64,000 nt of DNA from Tatumella citrea (lineage in GTDB: Bacteria > Pseudomonadota > Gammaproteobacteria > Enterobacterales > Enterobacteriaceae): assembly GCF_002163585.1 (NCBI RefSeq), contig NZ_CP015579.1, positions 1,302,001 through 1,366,000 of the forward strand, given 5' to 3'. Every line of letters starts with the position of its first letter. The stretch's first letter is position 1. Under the pieces are notes generated by a model. The model saw only the letters and a program-made list of their open reading frames with translations. It was not told where the DNA came from and did no database searches. The position numbers and the translations under genes are program-made. Positions 35,836-45,504 of the stretch are shown one piece after another.

Positions 35836-37314
35836 CTACACTTTCAGAGAATCCTGCTGAAAACCATAACCGCCGGTTTGTTTCGGCACAAAAGTCAGGC
35901 GATGAGTTATACAGTCCGGGGCATCTTCAGCATGATGTGACACAAACAGTAACTGAGTACGGCCTTCTCCAATCAGTACATTTACAAACTGACGAATCAG
36001 TTGTCGGTTAATCGCGTCCAGTCCCTGCAATGGTTCATCCAGAATCAACACACGAGGATGTTTCACCAGAGCGCGTACAATCAATACCAGCCGTTGCTGA
36101 CCCCATGACAGGCTGTGGAAAGACGCCGAAGCCAGCGAGTTGTCCATTCCCAGCAACGCCAGCCACTGTGTGGCCAGCTGGTTTTGCCGGTCAGATACCG
36201 CCTGGTACAAACCTATCGAATCGAAGAATCCGGACAGAATAACCGTGCGTACTGATGCACTAACCCGATATTCCAGGTGCAGGCTGCTGCTGACATAACC
36301 AATGTGCTGTTTGATATCCCAGATAGTTTCACCACTGCCACGGCGAATGCCAAACAGAGTTAAATCATTACTGTATCCCTGGGGATGGTCACCAGTGACC
36401 AGGCTAAGCAGAGTCGATTTACCTGCGCCATTGGGCCCGGTGATTTGCCAGTGCTGGCCAGGCTCTACCTGCCAGTTCAGGCCATCAATGATGAGTTTGT
36501 CGTCCCAGGAGACTTTACCGTTTCGCAAAATGATAGGGGGCTGGGTGTCATTTTCACTGTTGTGGCTTGCAGGGTCATCAGCTTCCGGTAGCGTCACTGT
36601 TTTTATTTTTTCGCTGTGTGCCAGCTGGATAATCAATGCCTGCTTCAGTATTTCTGCTTGTGGACCGATATGGCTGAGTGTCCCTTCAGCCAGTACTCCG
36701 ACTTTATCGACAAACTGCGGGATATCCTCAAAGCGGTTAAGAACCAGGACCAGTGTTGTTCCTTGCTGGCTCAGAGAATGTAACTGGCGGCTGAGATTTT
36801 CTCTGGATCCGACGTCCAGACCATCAAAGGGTTCATCCAGCACCAGCAAATCCGGGGAAGACATGAGTGTCTTACAGAGTAATGCTTTACGCGTTTCTCC
36901 GGTCGACAGAAACCTGAATGGTCTGTCCAGCAAATGCTGAATCTCAAACTGTTCGCTCAGCATCCTGCAGCGTGATTCATCAGAGACATCATCCATAATG
37001 ATCTGCCGGGTCAGCCGCCCATCTTCGCTTTCACCTTCACTGTAAAGGTCAGTGTTATTGCGCTCCCACTCAGCAGCCACCAGCTGTGACAGCTGTTCCA
37101 GCGATAAGCGGACGGCACGTTTAAAGCCGGAATTAACGCTCCCTGTCGCTGCCGGAAGTTCTCCGGTCACTGCTTTTGCCAGTGACGATTTTCCGCTGCC
37201 ATTTGTTCCGACAAAAGCCCAGCTTTCGCCGGATTTAATCTCCAGTTGCTCAATATGAAGTTTCCAGTGTTTACCCTGGCGAAACGTGCCTTGCGTTATT
37301 TGCAACGATGTCAT
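35836..37314 (-). CDS. modF: ModF, dual-ATPase molybdate-associated ABC protein
   Basis: A 492-residue soluble protein with two ABC ATPase domains in tandem. Domain 1 has Walker A GTNGSGKSS near 36, a signature FLSTGETRK and LLVLDEPFDG. Domain 2 has GPNGAGKST near 285, a signature SLSWGQQR and VLILDEPLQG. The start (MTSLQITQGTF) was set by alignment to E. coli ModF, with an alternative ATG at 37335; ribosome site weak. ModF has no known membrane partner, and its function is unclear though tied to molybdate genes by position. It lies directly downstream of modE on the same strand, about 110 bp away. Confidence 0.93.
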   Translation of the reverse strand: MTSLQITQGTFRQGKHWKLHIEQLEIKSGESWAFVGTNGSGKSSLAKAVTGELPAATGSVNSGFKRAVRLSLEQLSQLVAAEWERNNTDLYSEGESEDGRLTRQIIMDDVSDESRCRMLSEQFEIQHLLDRPFRFLSTGETRKALLCKTLMSSPDLLVLDEPFDGLDVGSRENLSRQLHSLSQQGTTLVLVLNRFEDIPQFVDKVGVLAEGTLSHIGPQAEILKQALIIQLAHSEKIKTVTLPEADDPASHNSENDTQPPIILRNGKVSWDDKLIIDGLNWQVEPGQHWQITGPNGAGKSTLLSLVTGDHPQGYSNDLTLFGIRRGSGETIWDIKQHIGYVSSSLHLEYRVSASVRTVILSGFFDSIGLYQAVSDRQNQLATQWLALLGMDNSLASASFHSLSWGQQRLVLIVRALVKHPRVLILDEPLQGLDAINRQLIRQFVNVLIGEGRTQLLFVSHHAEDAPDCITHRLTFVPKQTGGYGFQQDSLKV

Positions 37315-37424
37315 GTTGTGTTCCGTTTTATGCATTGTTTTACACAGTTGTATCTGCCCGGAGAAAACTTGTCAAACATAAGCAGCGATGCAGGTGAGGG
37401 CAGGAGGGATTCCTGCCGGATGGG

Positions 37425-38198
37425 CTAGTTCAGGCTGGCCAGCAAGGCATCTTCCGGGCGAAAACTGGCTTGTACGTGTTGGCCCACAGTGAAATTATGT
37501 TCACCGGAGGGATGAGTTGCACATAACGTTTCGCCATTAGCCAATTGCAGAATGACTTCATCGCTGGATGGCCCGTGAACGATATGGCTGATCACTACCG
37601 GAAACTGGTTACCAGCGCTGACCGGCTCTGAATGAATCTGTAGCCAGGAAGCTTTAATCAGCACCAAAACCTCTTTGCCGTCAGACAACAAAAGCCGGTG
37701 GCTGCTGTCCCGGGTAATTGATACCTGGACTGTCGTTTGTTTATCACTTAGCAGGACAGTGATGATGTCAATCGGACCGGTGTGCTGTATCGCACTGACA
37801 GTACCGAACAGCTGGTTACGGGCACTGGTTTGCAGTGAGGAACGGGCTATGGCCGCCAGCAGGCTGTTAAGGGGCAAGGTATCTTTTTGCAAATTATCGA
37901 AGGCTTTTTGCTGTATTTGCCCCAGTAACTGGTAGAGCTGAATCAGACGCTCGCCATAAGCGGTAAGAGACGCGCCACCACCGCCTTTCCCGCCAGTATT
38001 ACTGGCTACCACGGGGTTTTCAGCCAGTGTATTCATTTCGTGTATGGCATCCCAGGCGGTTTTATAGCTGATTCCGGCCTGGCGGGCGCCCTGGCTGATG
38101 GAACCGGTCTGCTGTATTGCCTGCAGCAATCTGATTCGTCGTGGATCGGCAAATAACTTATTGCTGAGGTGAATATTTAATGAGATGTCAGCCTGCAT
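37425..38198 (-). CDS. modE: molybdate-responsive transcriptional regulator ModE
   Basis: A 257-residue regulator (E. coli 262). The N-terminal winged HTH (about 15-110) has ADPRRIRLLQAI, SISQGARQAGISYKTAWDAI and TGGKGGGGASLTAYGERL. Two molybdate-binding MOP domains follow (TSARNQLFGTVSAI near 130 and a second near 195-255). With molybdate bound it represses modABC and activates moa and Mo-enzyme genes in E. coli. AGGAG lies 6 nt before the ATG. Its usual target modABC is missing from its normal place next to acrZ. Confidence 0.95.
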   Translation of the reverse strand: MQADISLNIHLSNKLFADPRRIRLLQAIQQTGSISQGARQAGISYKTAWDAIHEMNTLAENPVVASNTGGKGGGGASLTAYGERLIQLYQLLGQIQQKAFDNLQKDTLPLNSLLAAIARSSLQTSARNQLFGTVSAIQHTGPIDIITVLLSDKQTTVQVSITRDSSHRLLLSDGKEVLVLIKASWLQIHSEPVSAGNQFPVVISHIVHGPSSDEVILQLANGETLCATHPSGEHNFTVGQHVQASFRPEDALLASLN

Positions 38199-38358
38199 AG
38201 TGGCTCCTGCTTCGGGATGTTAACCGGATTTACCGGCGGGATAGTAGCATCAGGCACGGTCACAGATAAGACCGGTCAGCGTGAAAGCACAAAAAGCAAT
38301 GGGCTTTCGCTGACGCTCCCGGTAAACTGGCTTTTTTGGTGAACATACCGAGGTTGAT

Positions 38359-38517
38359 ATGCTCGAACTGCTCGAAAGCCTGCTGATGGCCATTATCATG
38401 GTACCAATCGTGATGGCCCTTATGCTGGGACTGATCTACGGACTGGGAGAATTATTCAACCTGATTTCCGGTTCACGTCGTAATGATCAGGCATCACAGC
38501 AGACTACTCATTCGTAA
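38359..38517 (+). CDS. acrZ: multidrug efflux pump accessory protein AcrZ
   Basis: A 52-residue single-helix inner-membrane protein beginning [20 protein letters not shown], close to E. coli AcrZ (49 residues, formerly YbhT). The helix spans about 8-30, and a hydrophilic tail [14 protein letters not shown] follows. AcrZ binds AcrB and modulates substrate export by AcrAB-TolC. CCGAGGTTGAT precedes the ATG. It lies divergent from modE, as in E. coli. A bulged 10-bp hairpin at 38277-38312 lies in its leader. Confidence 0.93.
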   Translation: MLELLESLLMAIIMVPIVMALMLGLIYGLGELFNLISGSRRNDQASQQTTHS

Positions 38518-38568
38518 TCTGTCTGATTTAGCGGCCAGCCCTGAAAGGGCCGGTCGCTAATCTCATAT

Positions 38569-39387
38569 TCAGAGTACTTTTTCGTAAATCGCTTCAGCAA
38601 TTGATGGCCGGTTATTATCACCGATCACCCATCCGGCTTTGGCCTTAATCGCCTCGTCCGCATTACCCATCGCAACACCTAATCCGGCAGTTTCCAGCAT
38701 ACTCAGGTCATTATAGTTATCGCCGAAAGCAATCACGTCCTGCATCGATAACCCGCGGGTTGCCAGCCATTGTGCCAGGCGCTTGCCTTTGCTGTTTCCC
38801 TGACGGGCAATATCCACCTGATCAACCCATGACCACTCACAGGTCACCTGAGCTTCTTCCGCGATACGTTGTGCGAAATCCTGTAACTGAGGAATATTGT
38901 CGTGAGAAAGGGCAAATTTCCATAATCTGTCTGACTGTTGTGCCACATCTGCCAGGCTTTCTACACGGGTAAACACCGGTCGCTGATCGACGGGAAGAGT
39001 CTCTCCCCACGCTTTGGTGCGGATAACATGTGGAGTGGGTTGTTCGTAGAGCATGGCATCATCCGCATACAACAGGCCCTTTATACCTTCTTCTTCCAGC
39101 CGTTGAATGACTTTCCCGGCCTGAGCGACCGACATCGGGTCATTGTCCAGTACCTGACGCTTCTGATAATCGTACAGATAGGTACCGTTACAGCAAATTG
39201 CCGGGGAAGTGAGTTGCAACGCCTGATAGAACGGATGGATGGCACTATGATGACGGCCAGTCACGATCAATATCTCAACCCCGGCTTCGCGGGCTTTTGA
39301 CAGTGCTGCAACAGACTCGGGCAAAATCTTTTTTTCAGACGTCAGCAGCGTTCCGTCCAGATCAAGGGCAATAACACGATAGCTCAT
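38569..39387 (-). CDS. ybhA: HAD-superfamily (Cof-type) sugar/pyridoxal phosphatase YbhA
   Basis: A 272-residue HAD phosphatase of the Cof type. Motif I is ALDLDGTLLTSEK near residue 8, motif II IVTGRHH near 42, motif III the Lys of SKGKRLAQW near 196, and motif IV IAFGDNYNDLSML near 217. A cap domain lies between. E. coli YbhA dephosphorylates pyridoxal phosphate and several sugar phosphates. It lies divergent from pgl, as in E. coli, and follows acrZ directly because modABC is absent. Confidence 0.93.
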   Translation of the reverse strand: MSYRVIALDLDGTLLTSEKKILPESVAALSKAREAGVEILIVTGRHHSAIHPFYQALQLTSPAICCNGTYLYDYQKRQVLDNDPMSVAQAGKVIQRLEEEGIKGLLYADDAMLYEQPTPHVIRTKAWGETLPVDQRPVFTRVESLADVAQQSDRLWKFALSHDNIPQLQDFAQRIAEEAQVTCEWSWVDQVDIARQGNSKGKRLAQWLATRGLSMQDVIAFGDNYNDLSMLETAGLGVAMGNADEAIKAKAGWVIGDNNRPSIAEAIYEKVL

Positions 39388-39543
39388 AGCGGAGTTTACC
39401 TGAAGATAGAATAGATTCCGAAGTCTACCCCGGTTCTGTCTTTGCCAGCAAAAAACCGCATCAATAAATCATTTTTTGCGCCAGGATATTGCGTTACAGT
39501 GGAGCAAACCCGAAAAATCACCGATTCCAGGTAAGGAGAATTC

Positions 39544-40536
39544 ATGCAACAAGTTGTTTATATTGCCAGTCCCGAAAGTCAGCAAATTCATGTCTGGCAG
39601 CTCTCTGAGGCCGGAGCACTGACACTATTGCAGGTAATTGATGTTGACGGACAAGTTCAGCCAATGGTGGTTAACCCACATAAATCCATGTTGTACGTGG
39701 GTGTGCGCCCTGATTTTCGCGTTATTGCGTTCTCAATTGCCGCAGATGGCAGCTTAACTCAGGCCGGACAAGCTGCACTGCCCGGCAGTGCAACACATTT
39801 ATCTACCGATCACCGGGGCAATGCGCTGTTTGCCGGTTACTACCATGACGGACTGGTGACCGTGACACCACTGGATGCACAGGGGCTGCCGCAGGCAGTA
39901 AGTCAGACTATCTCCGGACTGGATGGTTGTCACTCAACCAATCTCAGCAGTTCAGAACTGTTATATGCACCCGCTCTGAAACAGGATCGGGTCTGTGCGT
40001 TTCGCTGGAATAGCGACGGTACGTTAAGTGAACCGGCCAGCGGACAGATTACGACCCGCGAGGGAGCCGGTCCCCGACATATGGCTTTTCATCCCGACGG
40101 GAAATTCGGTTATCTGGTCAATGAACTGGACAGCACGGTGAGCGTACTGAAACTGAATGATCAGGGAGCTGAAACCGTACAGACTCTGGATATGATGCCG
40201 GAAGATTTCAGTGGCACTCGCTGGGCTGCTGATATTCATCTGACGCCGGACGGACGCTTTTTGTATGCCTGTGATCGTACCAGTAGCATCCTGACTATTT
40301 TCTCTGTCAGTGATAGTGGTGATAATCTGACCCTGACAGGTTTCTGGCCAACAGAAACTCAACCACGTGGGTTTAATATCGACAACTCCGGGAAATATTT
40401 GATTGCAGCCGGTCAGAAATCGCATCATATCGGAGTCTACGCCATTGCAGCAGACACCGGGGCACTGAGTGATCTGGGTCGGTATGCGGTTGGGCAGGGG
40501 CCGATGTGGGTGACCATCCACCTGCTTAACGCGTAA
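39544..40536 (+). CDS. pgl: 6-phosphogluconolactonase (YbhE/Pgl type)
   Basis: A 330-residue seven-bladed propeller lactonase that hydrolyses 6-phosphogluconolactone in the oxidative pentose phosphate pathway. The start [18 protein letters not shown] and blocks [40 protein letters not shown] and [14 protein letters not shown] are typical of the enterobacterial enzyme (331 residues in E. coli). An AAGGAG site lies 8 nt upstream. It stands in its own transcript and ends at a hairpin shared with ybhB. Confidence 0.96.
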   Translation: MQQVVYIASPESQQIHVWQLSEAGALTLLQVIDVDGQVQPMVVNPHKSMLYVGVRPDFRVIAFSIAADGSLTQAGQAALPGSATHLSTDHRGNALFAGYYHDGLVTVTPLDAQGLPQAVSQTISGLDGCHSTNLSSSELLYAPALKQDRVCAFRWNSDGTLSEPASGQITTREGAGPRHMAFHPDGKFGYLVNELDSTVSVLKLNDQGAETVQTLDMMPEDFSGTRWAADIHLTPDGRFLYACDRTSSILTIFSVSDSGDNLTLTGFWPTETQPRGFNIDNSGKYLIAAGQKSHHIGVYAIAADTGALSDLGRYAVGQGPMWVTIHLLNA

Positions 40537-40549
40537 TACTGAGTCGGCA

Positions 40550-40582
40550 GGGAGATTGCCTGAGAAGCTGCGGCAATCTCCC
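40550..40582. terminator. hairpin between convergent pgl and ybhB
   Basis: A perfect 11-bp stem GGGAGATTGCC / GGCAATCTCCC with an 11-nt loop lies 13 bp after pgl and 9 bp before the ybhB stop. No T run follows on either strand, so termination is uncertain, although position and stem strength suggest a shared 3'-end structure. Confidence 0.55.
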
Positions 40583-40591
40583 CCGGCAATG

Positions 40592-41068
40592 TCAGTTAAA
40601 TGTCACTGTCAGGCTGGCACTGGCCAGAGCATGAAAATGGACATTGAAGCCAACCATCGCACCGCTGGCATCGCTGGACAGATCCAGTTTATCGGTATCC
40701 ATAGCATGTACCGTAAATACATAACGGTGTTTTTCACCCGCAGGCGGTGCAGCGCCGCCGTAAGCTGACGAACCAAAGTCAGTACGTGTCTGTAAAGCAC
40801 CAGCAGGCAGGGCTGCTACCCCAGAACCTGCACCTTGTTCAATTGTGGTGACTTCTGCCGGAATGTTGACAACTACCCAGTGCCACCAGCCACAACCAGT
40901 GGGCGCATCCGGGTCAAAACAGGTAATGACAAAACTGCGTGTTCCCGCCGGTGCATCTTCCCACTGTAGCTGAGGTGACAGATTATCACCCTGATATCCC
41001 ATACCATTAAATACGTGGGCTTGCGGCAAAGTCTGTCCGTCTGATAAATCCTGACTGAATAAACGCAT
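40592..41068 (-). CDS. ybhB: YbhB/PEBP-family protein
   Basis: A 158-residue phosphatidylethanolamine-binding-protein family member, equal in length to E. coli YbhB. The start at 41068 is supported by AGGAGAATAAAA just upstream; a longer in-frame start at 41143 is not. Blocks include CFDPDAPTGCGWWHWVVVNIP, TDFGSSAYGGAAPP and HRYVFTVHA. Bacterial members bind small anionic ligands; their cellular job is not known. Confidence 0.93.
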   Translation of the reverse strand: MRLFSQDLSDGQTLPQAHVFNGMGYQGDNLSPQLQWEDAPAGTRSFVITCFDPDAPTGCGWWHWVVVNIPAEVTTIEQGAGSGVAALPAGALQTRTDFGSSAYGGAAPPAGEKHRYVFTVHAMDTDKLDLSSDASGAMVGFNVHFHALASASLTVTFN

Positions 41069-41182
41069 TTTTATTCTCCTGAAATCGATAGCCTGCTTAG
41101 TGTAACCGATTAGCAACCCAAAATCTGCGCGACGGACAGCCACTTAGCGCTGTACCGGCCCGTAATGGACCTGAAGCATCGT

Positions 41183-42481
41183 TTACTCCGGCAGGGTAAA
41201 CAGTGATGGTTGCTGAACGGCCATTCTGATTGCCTCTGTCAGGCGGGTCAGCTCATCGGGGCCAATAATATAGGGCGGCATCAGATAGATCAGTCGACCA
41301 AACGGACGTATCCAGACTCCTTGCTGAACAAAGAATTGCTGAATTTCTGCCATTCGGACCGGGTGCCGGCACTCCACGACTCCAATTGCACCCAGTACCC
41401 GGACATCAGCCACCAGGGGAGAGTCGCTTAGCGGCATTAGCTGCTCTTTCAGTTGTTGTTCAATACGAGGGACCTGTCGCTGCCAGTGGCCTTCTTCGAG
41501 CAATGCCAGACTTTCGCAGGCGACGGCACAGGCCAGAGGATTCCCCATAAATGTCGGACCATGCATAAAACATCCGGCAGGGCTGCGGCTGATTTTATCA
41601 GCAACCTTTTCGGTCGCCAGCGTGGCCGAGAGTGTCATTGTTCCGCCTGTCAGCCCTTTACCCACACACATAATATCCGGAGAAATACCGGCATGCTCAC
41701 AGGCGAATAACCTGCCGGTACGACCAAAGCCGGTGGCTATCTCATCAGCTATCATCAGAACACCGAAACTATCACATAACTCCCTGACTTTTCGCAGATA
41801 ATTCGGGTGGTAAAAACGCATTCCGCCTGCACCCTGGACGATGGGTTCCAGAATAACGGCGGCCAGCTGCTGGTGGTGTATAGCCAGCATCTGTTCCATT
41901 TCATCAATATCGCTCTCCTGCCAGGCATCATCAAATCTGGTCGCCGGGGCAGGAACAAACAGATGTTCAGGCAGATAGCCTTTCCAAAGTGCATGCATCG
42001 AATTATCAGGATCGCAGACTGACATGGCAGCAAAAGTGTCTCCGTGATAACCGTGGCGGACTGTCAGAAATTTATGACGTGGAGCAGCATCTCCACTGTA
42101 ATACTGAACCGCCATTTTCATCGCAACTTCGACAGCTACTGATCCGGAATCGGCCAGAAAGACTTTCTCCAGCCCCTGCGGAGCCATAGCCACAAGCTTT
42201 CGGCATAATGCCACCGCCGCCGGATGAGTAATCCCGCCAAACATTACATGTGACATCTGTCCCATTTGTTCGGTCAGTGCACGGTTAAGCCGTGGGTGGT
42301 TGTAACCATGGATGGCTGCCCACCAGGAAGACATACCTTCAATCAGATTGCGACCATCCGCCAGCGTAAGAGTACATTGCTGCGCCGATACCACCGGATA
42401 GCAGGGCAATGGATCGATCATCGAGGTATAAGGGTGCCAGATATGCTGGCGGTCAAATGCGAGGTCCTCGGCTGTGAACAT
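41183..42481 (-). CDS. bioA: adenosylmethionine--8-amino-7-oxononanoate aminotransferase
   Basis: A 432-residue class III PLP aminotransferase. It uses SAM as amino donor to turn KAPA into DAPA, the third step from pimeloyl-ACP to biotin. WHPYTSMIDPLP at the start, GMSSWWAAIHGYNHP near 50, RHGYHGDTFAAMS near 142, ADEIATGFGRTG near 245 and the PLP Lys in VGKGLTGGTM near 274 are present. It is divergent from bioB, and its ATG lies only 3 bp from the BirA operator, so its leader is very short. Confidence 0.97.
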   Translation of the reverse strand: MFTAEDLAFDRQHIWHPYTSMIDPLPCYPVVSAQQCTLTLADGRNLIEGMSSWWAAIHGYNHPRLNRALTEQMGQMSHVMFGGITHPAAVALCRKLVAMAPQGLEKVFLADSGSVAVEVAMKMAVQYYSGDAAPRHKFLTVRHGYHGDTFAAMSVCDPDNSMHALWKGYLPEHLFVPAPATRFDDAWQESDIDEMEQMLAIHHQQLAAVILEPIVQGAGGMRFYHPNYLRKVRELCDSFGVLMIADEIATGFGRTGRLFACEHAGISPDIMCVGKGLTGGTMTLSATLATEKVADKISRSPAGCFMHGPTFMGNPLACAVACESLALLEEGHWQRQVPRIEQQLKEQLMPLSDSPLVADVRVLGAIGVVECRHPVRMAEIQQFFVQQGVWIRPFGRLIYLMPPYIIGPDELTRLTEAIRMAVQQPSLFTLPE

Positions 42482-42484
42482 TTC

Positions 42485-42517
42485 TTGTAAACCAAATTAA
42501 AAAGATTTAGTTTACAA
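42485..42517. promoter_or_regulatory. BirA (biotin repressor) operator between bioA and bioB
   Basis: TTGTAAACC (42485-42493) and AGTTTACAA (42509-42517) form the bipartite bio operator with a 15-nt AT-rich centre. Only one base deviates from perfect dyad symmetry (A in place of G). The layout matches the E. coli bio operator, which overlaps both face-to-face promoters. BirA with biotinyl-AMP should repress bioA and bioBFCD together. Confidence 0.9.
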
Positions 42518-42561
42518 GTATACGTATAACAGTCGCATTTGTTAATTATTCGGAGCATGTC

Positions 42562-43593
42562 ATGTCACAACGCTGGACACTTTCCCAGGCCGGGGCCCTG
42601 TTTGAAAAACCGTTACTGGAACTTCTTTTTGAAGCTCAGCAGGTTCATCGCCGCCATTTTGACCCGCGTAAAGTCCAGGTCAGTACACTGTTGTCCATCA
42701 AAACAGGAGCTTGTCCGGAGGATTGTAAATATTGTCCACAGAGCGCCCGTTATAAAACCGGGCTGGAATCAGAACGATTAATGGAAGTTGAGGAAGTTCT
42801 GGCTTCGGCGCGTAAAGCCCGTCAGGCCGGCTCCGCACGTTTTTGCATGGGGGCTGCGTGGAAGAACCCGCATGATCGTGATATGCCTTATCTAGAGAAA
42901 ATGGTGGCAGGGGTGAAAGCCATGGGAATGGAGACCTGTATGACTTTAGGCACTCTCACTCCTGCTCAGGCTGACCGACTGGCTAAAGCCGGGCTTGATT
43001 TTTACAATCACAACCTCGATACCTCTCCTGAATTTTACGGCAGCATCGTTACCACTCGTACCTACCAGGAGAGACTTGATACCTTAGGTGCCGTCAGGGA
43101 CGCAGGAATGAAAATTTGCTCCGGAGGCATTGTCGGTCTGGGAGAAACGGTGACCGATCGTGCCGGATTGCTGGTACAACTGGCTAATTTGCCGGTTCCT
43201 CCGGAAAGTGTGCCAATCAATATGCTGGTAAAAGTGAAAGGGACTCCTCTCGCTGATAATGAAGATGTTGATCCGTTTGATTTTATTCGAACGATTGCTG
43301 TTGCGCGGATCATGATGCCGGCTTCCTATGTACGTCTTTCTGCCGGGCGGGAGCAGATGAATGAGCAGACTCAGGCCATGTGTTTTATGGCAGGTGCTAA
43401 TTCCATTTTCTATGGCTGTAAACTACTGACCACCACTAACCCTGAAGAAGACAGCGATCTGCGTTTGTTCCGGAAACTGGGGCTGAATCCTGAGCAAAAT
43501 TATACTGAACAGGGTGACAATGTCCGTGAACAGGCTCTGCAGCAGGCACTGCAGGAGAGTGATACGGCACTGTTTTATAACGCGGCTCTGTAA
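42562..43593 (+). CDS. bioB: biotin synthase
   Basis: A 343-residue radical SAM enzyme that inserts sulfur into dethiobiotin. CPEDCKYC near residue 53 binds the catalytic 4Fe-4S cluster. [12 protein letters not shown] near 152, the 2Fe-2S ligands and the substrate Arg in [16 protein letters not shown] near 245-262 are present. CGGAG lies 8 nt before the ATG. Its stop overlaps the bioF ATG by one base. Confidence 0.97.
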   Translation: MSQRWTLSQAGALFEKPLLELLFEAQQVHRRHFDPRKVQVSTLLSIKTGACPEDCKYCPQSARYKTGLESERLMEVEEVLASARKARQAGSARFCMGAAWKNPHDRDMPYLEKMVAGVKAMGMETCMTLGTLTPAQADRLAKAGLDFYNHNLDTSPEFYGSIVTTRTYQERLDTLGAVRDAGMKICSGGIVGLGETVTDRAGLLVQLANLPVPPESVPINMLVKVKGTPLADNEDVDPFDFIRTIAVARIMMPASYVRLSAGREQMNEQTQAMCFMAGANSIFYGCKLLTTTNPEEDSDLRLFRKLGLNPEQNYTEQGDNVREQALQQALQESDTALFYNAAL

Positions 43594-44744
43594 TGAGCTG
43601 GCAACATAGAATAGAACAGGCTCTCGACGTTCAGAGAAGTAAAGGATTATGGCGTCAGATGCAGCCGGTGACGACCGGCCCGCAGGGCCTGCTGTCGGAT
43701 CAACACCGGCAGTATATCCACTTTTCCTCTAACGATTATCTCGGGCTTAGCCGGCACCCTAAGATTATCGAAGCATGGCAGCGGGGATTAAACCGGTGGG
43801 GAGCAGGGGCTGGTGCATCAGGTCACGTCACAGGTTATACGCCGGCACATCAGCAGTTGGAACAGTTGCTGGCAGACTGGCTGGGCTATGGCGATGCACT
43901 GCTCTTCAGCAGTGGATTTGCTGCCAATCAGGCGCTGATTTTTGCGCTGACCGGGCAACATGACCGGATACTGGCTGATAAGTTAATGCATGCTTCTTTG
44001 CTGGAGGCCGCTGCGCTCAGTCCTGCCACTTTGTGCCGGTTCCGGCACAATAGCCCTGAGAGCCTGGACAGGTTGCTGGTTCGCGCCTGTGAAGGCGAAA
44101 CGCTGATTGTTACCGAAGGTATTTTCAGTATGGATGGTGATAGTTCCCCTCTCGCGGAACTTCGCCGTCTTGCTGACCAGTCATCGGGTTGGCTGGTGGT
44201 GGATGACGCGCATGGTATCGGGGTAACCGGTGCTGAAGGGCGCGGCAGCTGCCATCAGCAACGGATAATGGCAGATATCCAGATAGTTACCTTTGGCAAA
44301 GCGTTAGGGGTGGCTGGCGCCGCAATATTATGCTCAAAACAGGTTGCCGATTACCTGCGCCAGACTGCACGTCACCTGATTTACAGCACAGCGATGCCTC
44401 CGGCACAAGCCGATGCTATCTGTTGTGCAATTGCACTGGTGCGTCAGGGTGATGAGTTGCGTGATCAGTTACAACAAAATATTGCTTTTTTCCGCCATCA
44501 GGTCAGTGGATTAGGCTGGGATTTATTACCTTCTGACAGTGCTATCCAACCGTTAATCATTGGTGATAATCATGCTGCGCTCCAGCTTTCGGCTGCACTG
44601 CGACAACGTGGGTTCTGGATTAATGCTATCCGGCCGCCCACGGTACCGGCAGGCAGCGCCAGGTTACGCATTACGTTATCTGCGGCTCACCAGAAGGAAC
44701 AAATAGAACAACTGGCGGAGCAGTTATATGCGCTTGAAAGCTGA
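43593..44744 (+). CDS. bioF: 8-amino-7-oxononanoate synthase
   Basis: A 383-residue alpha-oxoamine synthase (PLP) that condenses pimeloyl-ACP with alanine. [12 protein letters not shown] near 45, [11 protein letters not shown] near 72, [11 protein letters not shown] near 203 and the PLP Lys in [11 protein letters not shown] near 234 are all intact. It overlaps bioB by one base (TAATG) and extends past the start proposed upstream for bioC, so translation of bioBFCD is coupled. Confidence 0.97.
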   Translation: MSWQHRIEQALDVQRSKGLWRQMQPVTTGPQGLLSDQHRQYIHFSSNDYLGLSRHPKIIEAWQRGLNRWGAGAGASGHVTGYTPAHQQLEQLLADWLGYGDALLFSSGFAANQALIFALTGQHDRILADKLMHASLLEAAALSPATLCRFRHNSPESLDRLLVRACEGETLIVTEGIFSMDGDSSPLAELRRLADQSSGWLVVDDAHGIGVTGAEGRGSCHQQRIMADIQIVTFGKALGVAGAAILCSKQVADYLRQTARHLIYSTAMPPAQADAICCAIALVRQGDELRDQLQQNIAFFRHQVSGLGWDLLPSDSAIQPLIIGDNHAALQLSAALRQRGFWINAIRPPTVPAGSARLRITLSAAHQKEQIEQLAEQLYALES

Positions 44745-44757
44745 AGATCAATCGCTG

Positions 44758-45504
44758 ATGACGGTCAATAAATCAGCCATCGGCCGGGCGTTTGGCCGGG
44801 CAGCGGAGAACTATGAACAGTATGCGGCCCTGCAACAGATGACGGGAGATCGTCTGCTGACGATTTCCGATCTGCCGGTTAATGGCCGGGTGCTGGATGC
44901 AGGTTGCGGGAGTGGACGATACAGTCGTTATTTTTCCGGGCAGGGTTATCAGGTAACCGCACTGGATATTTCCGCAGAGATGTTGCGTACTGCCCGGGAG
45001 CGGGACCCCGGGTCCTGTTATCTGCAGGCGGATATTGATGCACTGCCTTTCCGCGAGAAAAGTTTCGATATTATCTGGAGCAATCTGGCACTGCAGTGGA
45101 GCAGTGATCTGAGAAAGGCATTAGCTCAGTTACGCTCAGCACTGAATCCTGGCGGATCTCTGCGGTTCTCCACTGTCGCTGCCGGGTCACTACCGGAAGT
45201 GAATCAGGCCTGGCAGGCAGTAGACAATACGACACATGTAAATCGTTTTTTATCGGCCGAAGAGCTAGCCCATGCAACTGAGGGTTTTGGTCTCCGGCTG
45301 CACAGTGAGCAGATGACGCTTTGGTTTCCTACCGTCAGAGATGCGTTGTGGTCTCTGAAAGGGGTAGGTGCCAGCTATTTGCACCAGCGTGATCAGGGAT
45401 TGCCACTCACCCGGCGGCGCCTTGCATTGCTGGAAGCTGGCTGGCCGAAAGAATCACAAGGTTACCGTCTGAGTTATCAGATAGTTTATGGAGTATCAGA
45501 ATGA
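44758..45504 (+). CDS. bioC: malonyl-ACP O-methyltransferase BioC
   Basis: A 248-residue class I SAM methyltransferase that masks malonyl-ACP as a methyl ester so that fatty-acid synthesis can make pimeloyl-ACP. Motif I is VLDAGCGSGRYSR near 46; the post-I acidic residue is in ALDISAEM; motif II is FDIIWSNLALQW near 102. The start at 44758 (MTVNKSAIGRAFGRAA) aligns with E. coli; a longer start at 44728 has a better-placed GGAG and would overlap bioF by 17 bp, so both are possible. The stop overlaps bioD as ATGA. Confidence 0.93.
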   Translation: MTVNKSAIGRAFGRAAENYEQYAALQQMTGDRLLTISDLPVNGRVLDAGCGSGRYSRYFSGQGYQVTALDISAEMLRTARERDPGSCYLQADIDALPFREKSFDIIWSNLALQWSSDLRKALAQLRSALNPGGSLRFSTVAAGSLPEVNQAWQAVDNTTHVNRFLSAEELAHATEGFGLRLHSEQMTLWFPTVRDALWSLKGVGASYLHQRDQGLPLTRRRLALLEAGWPKESQGYRLSYQIVYGVSE

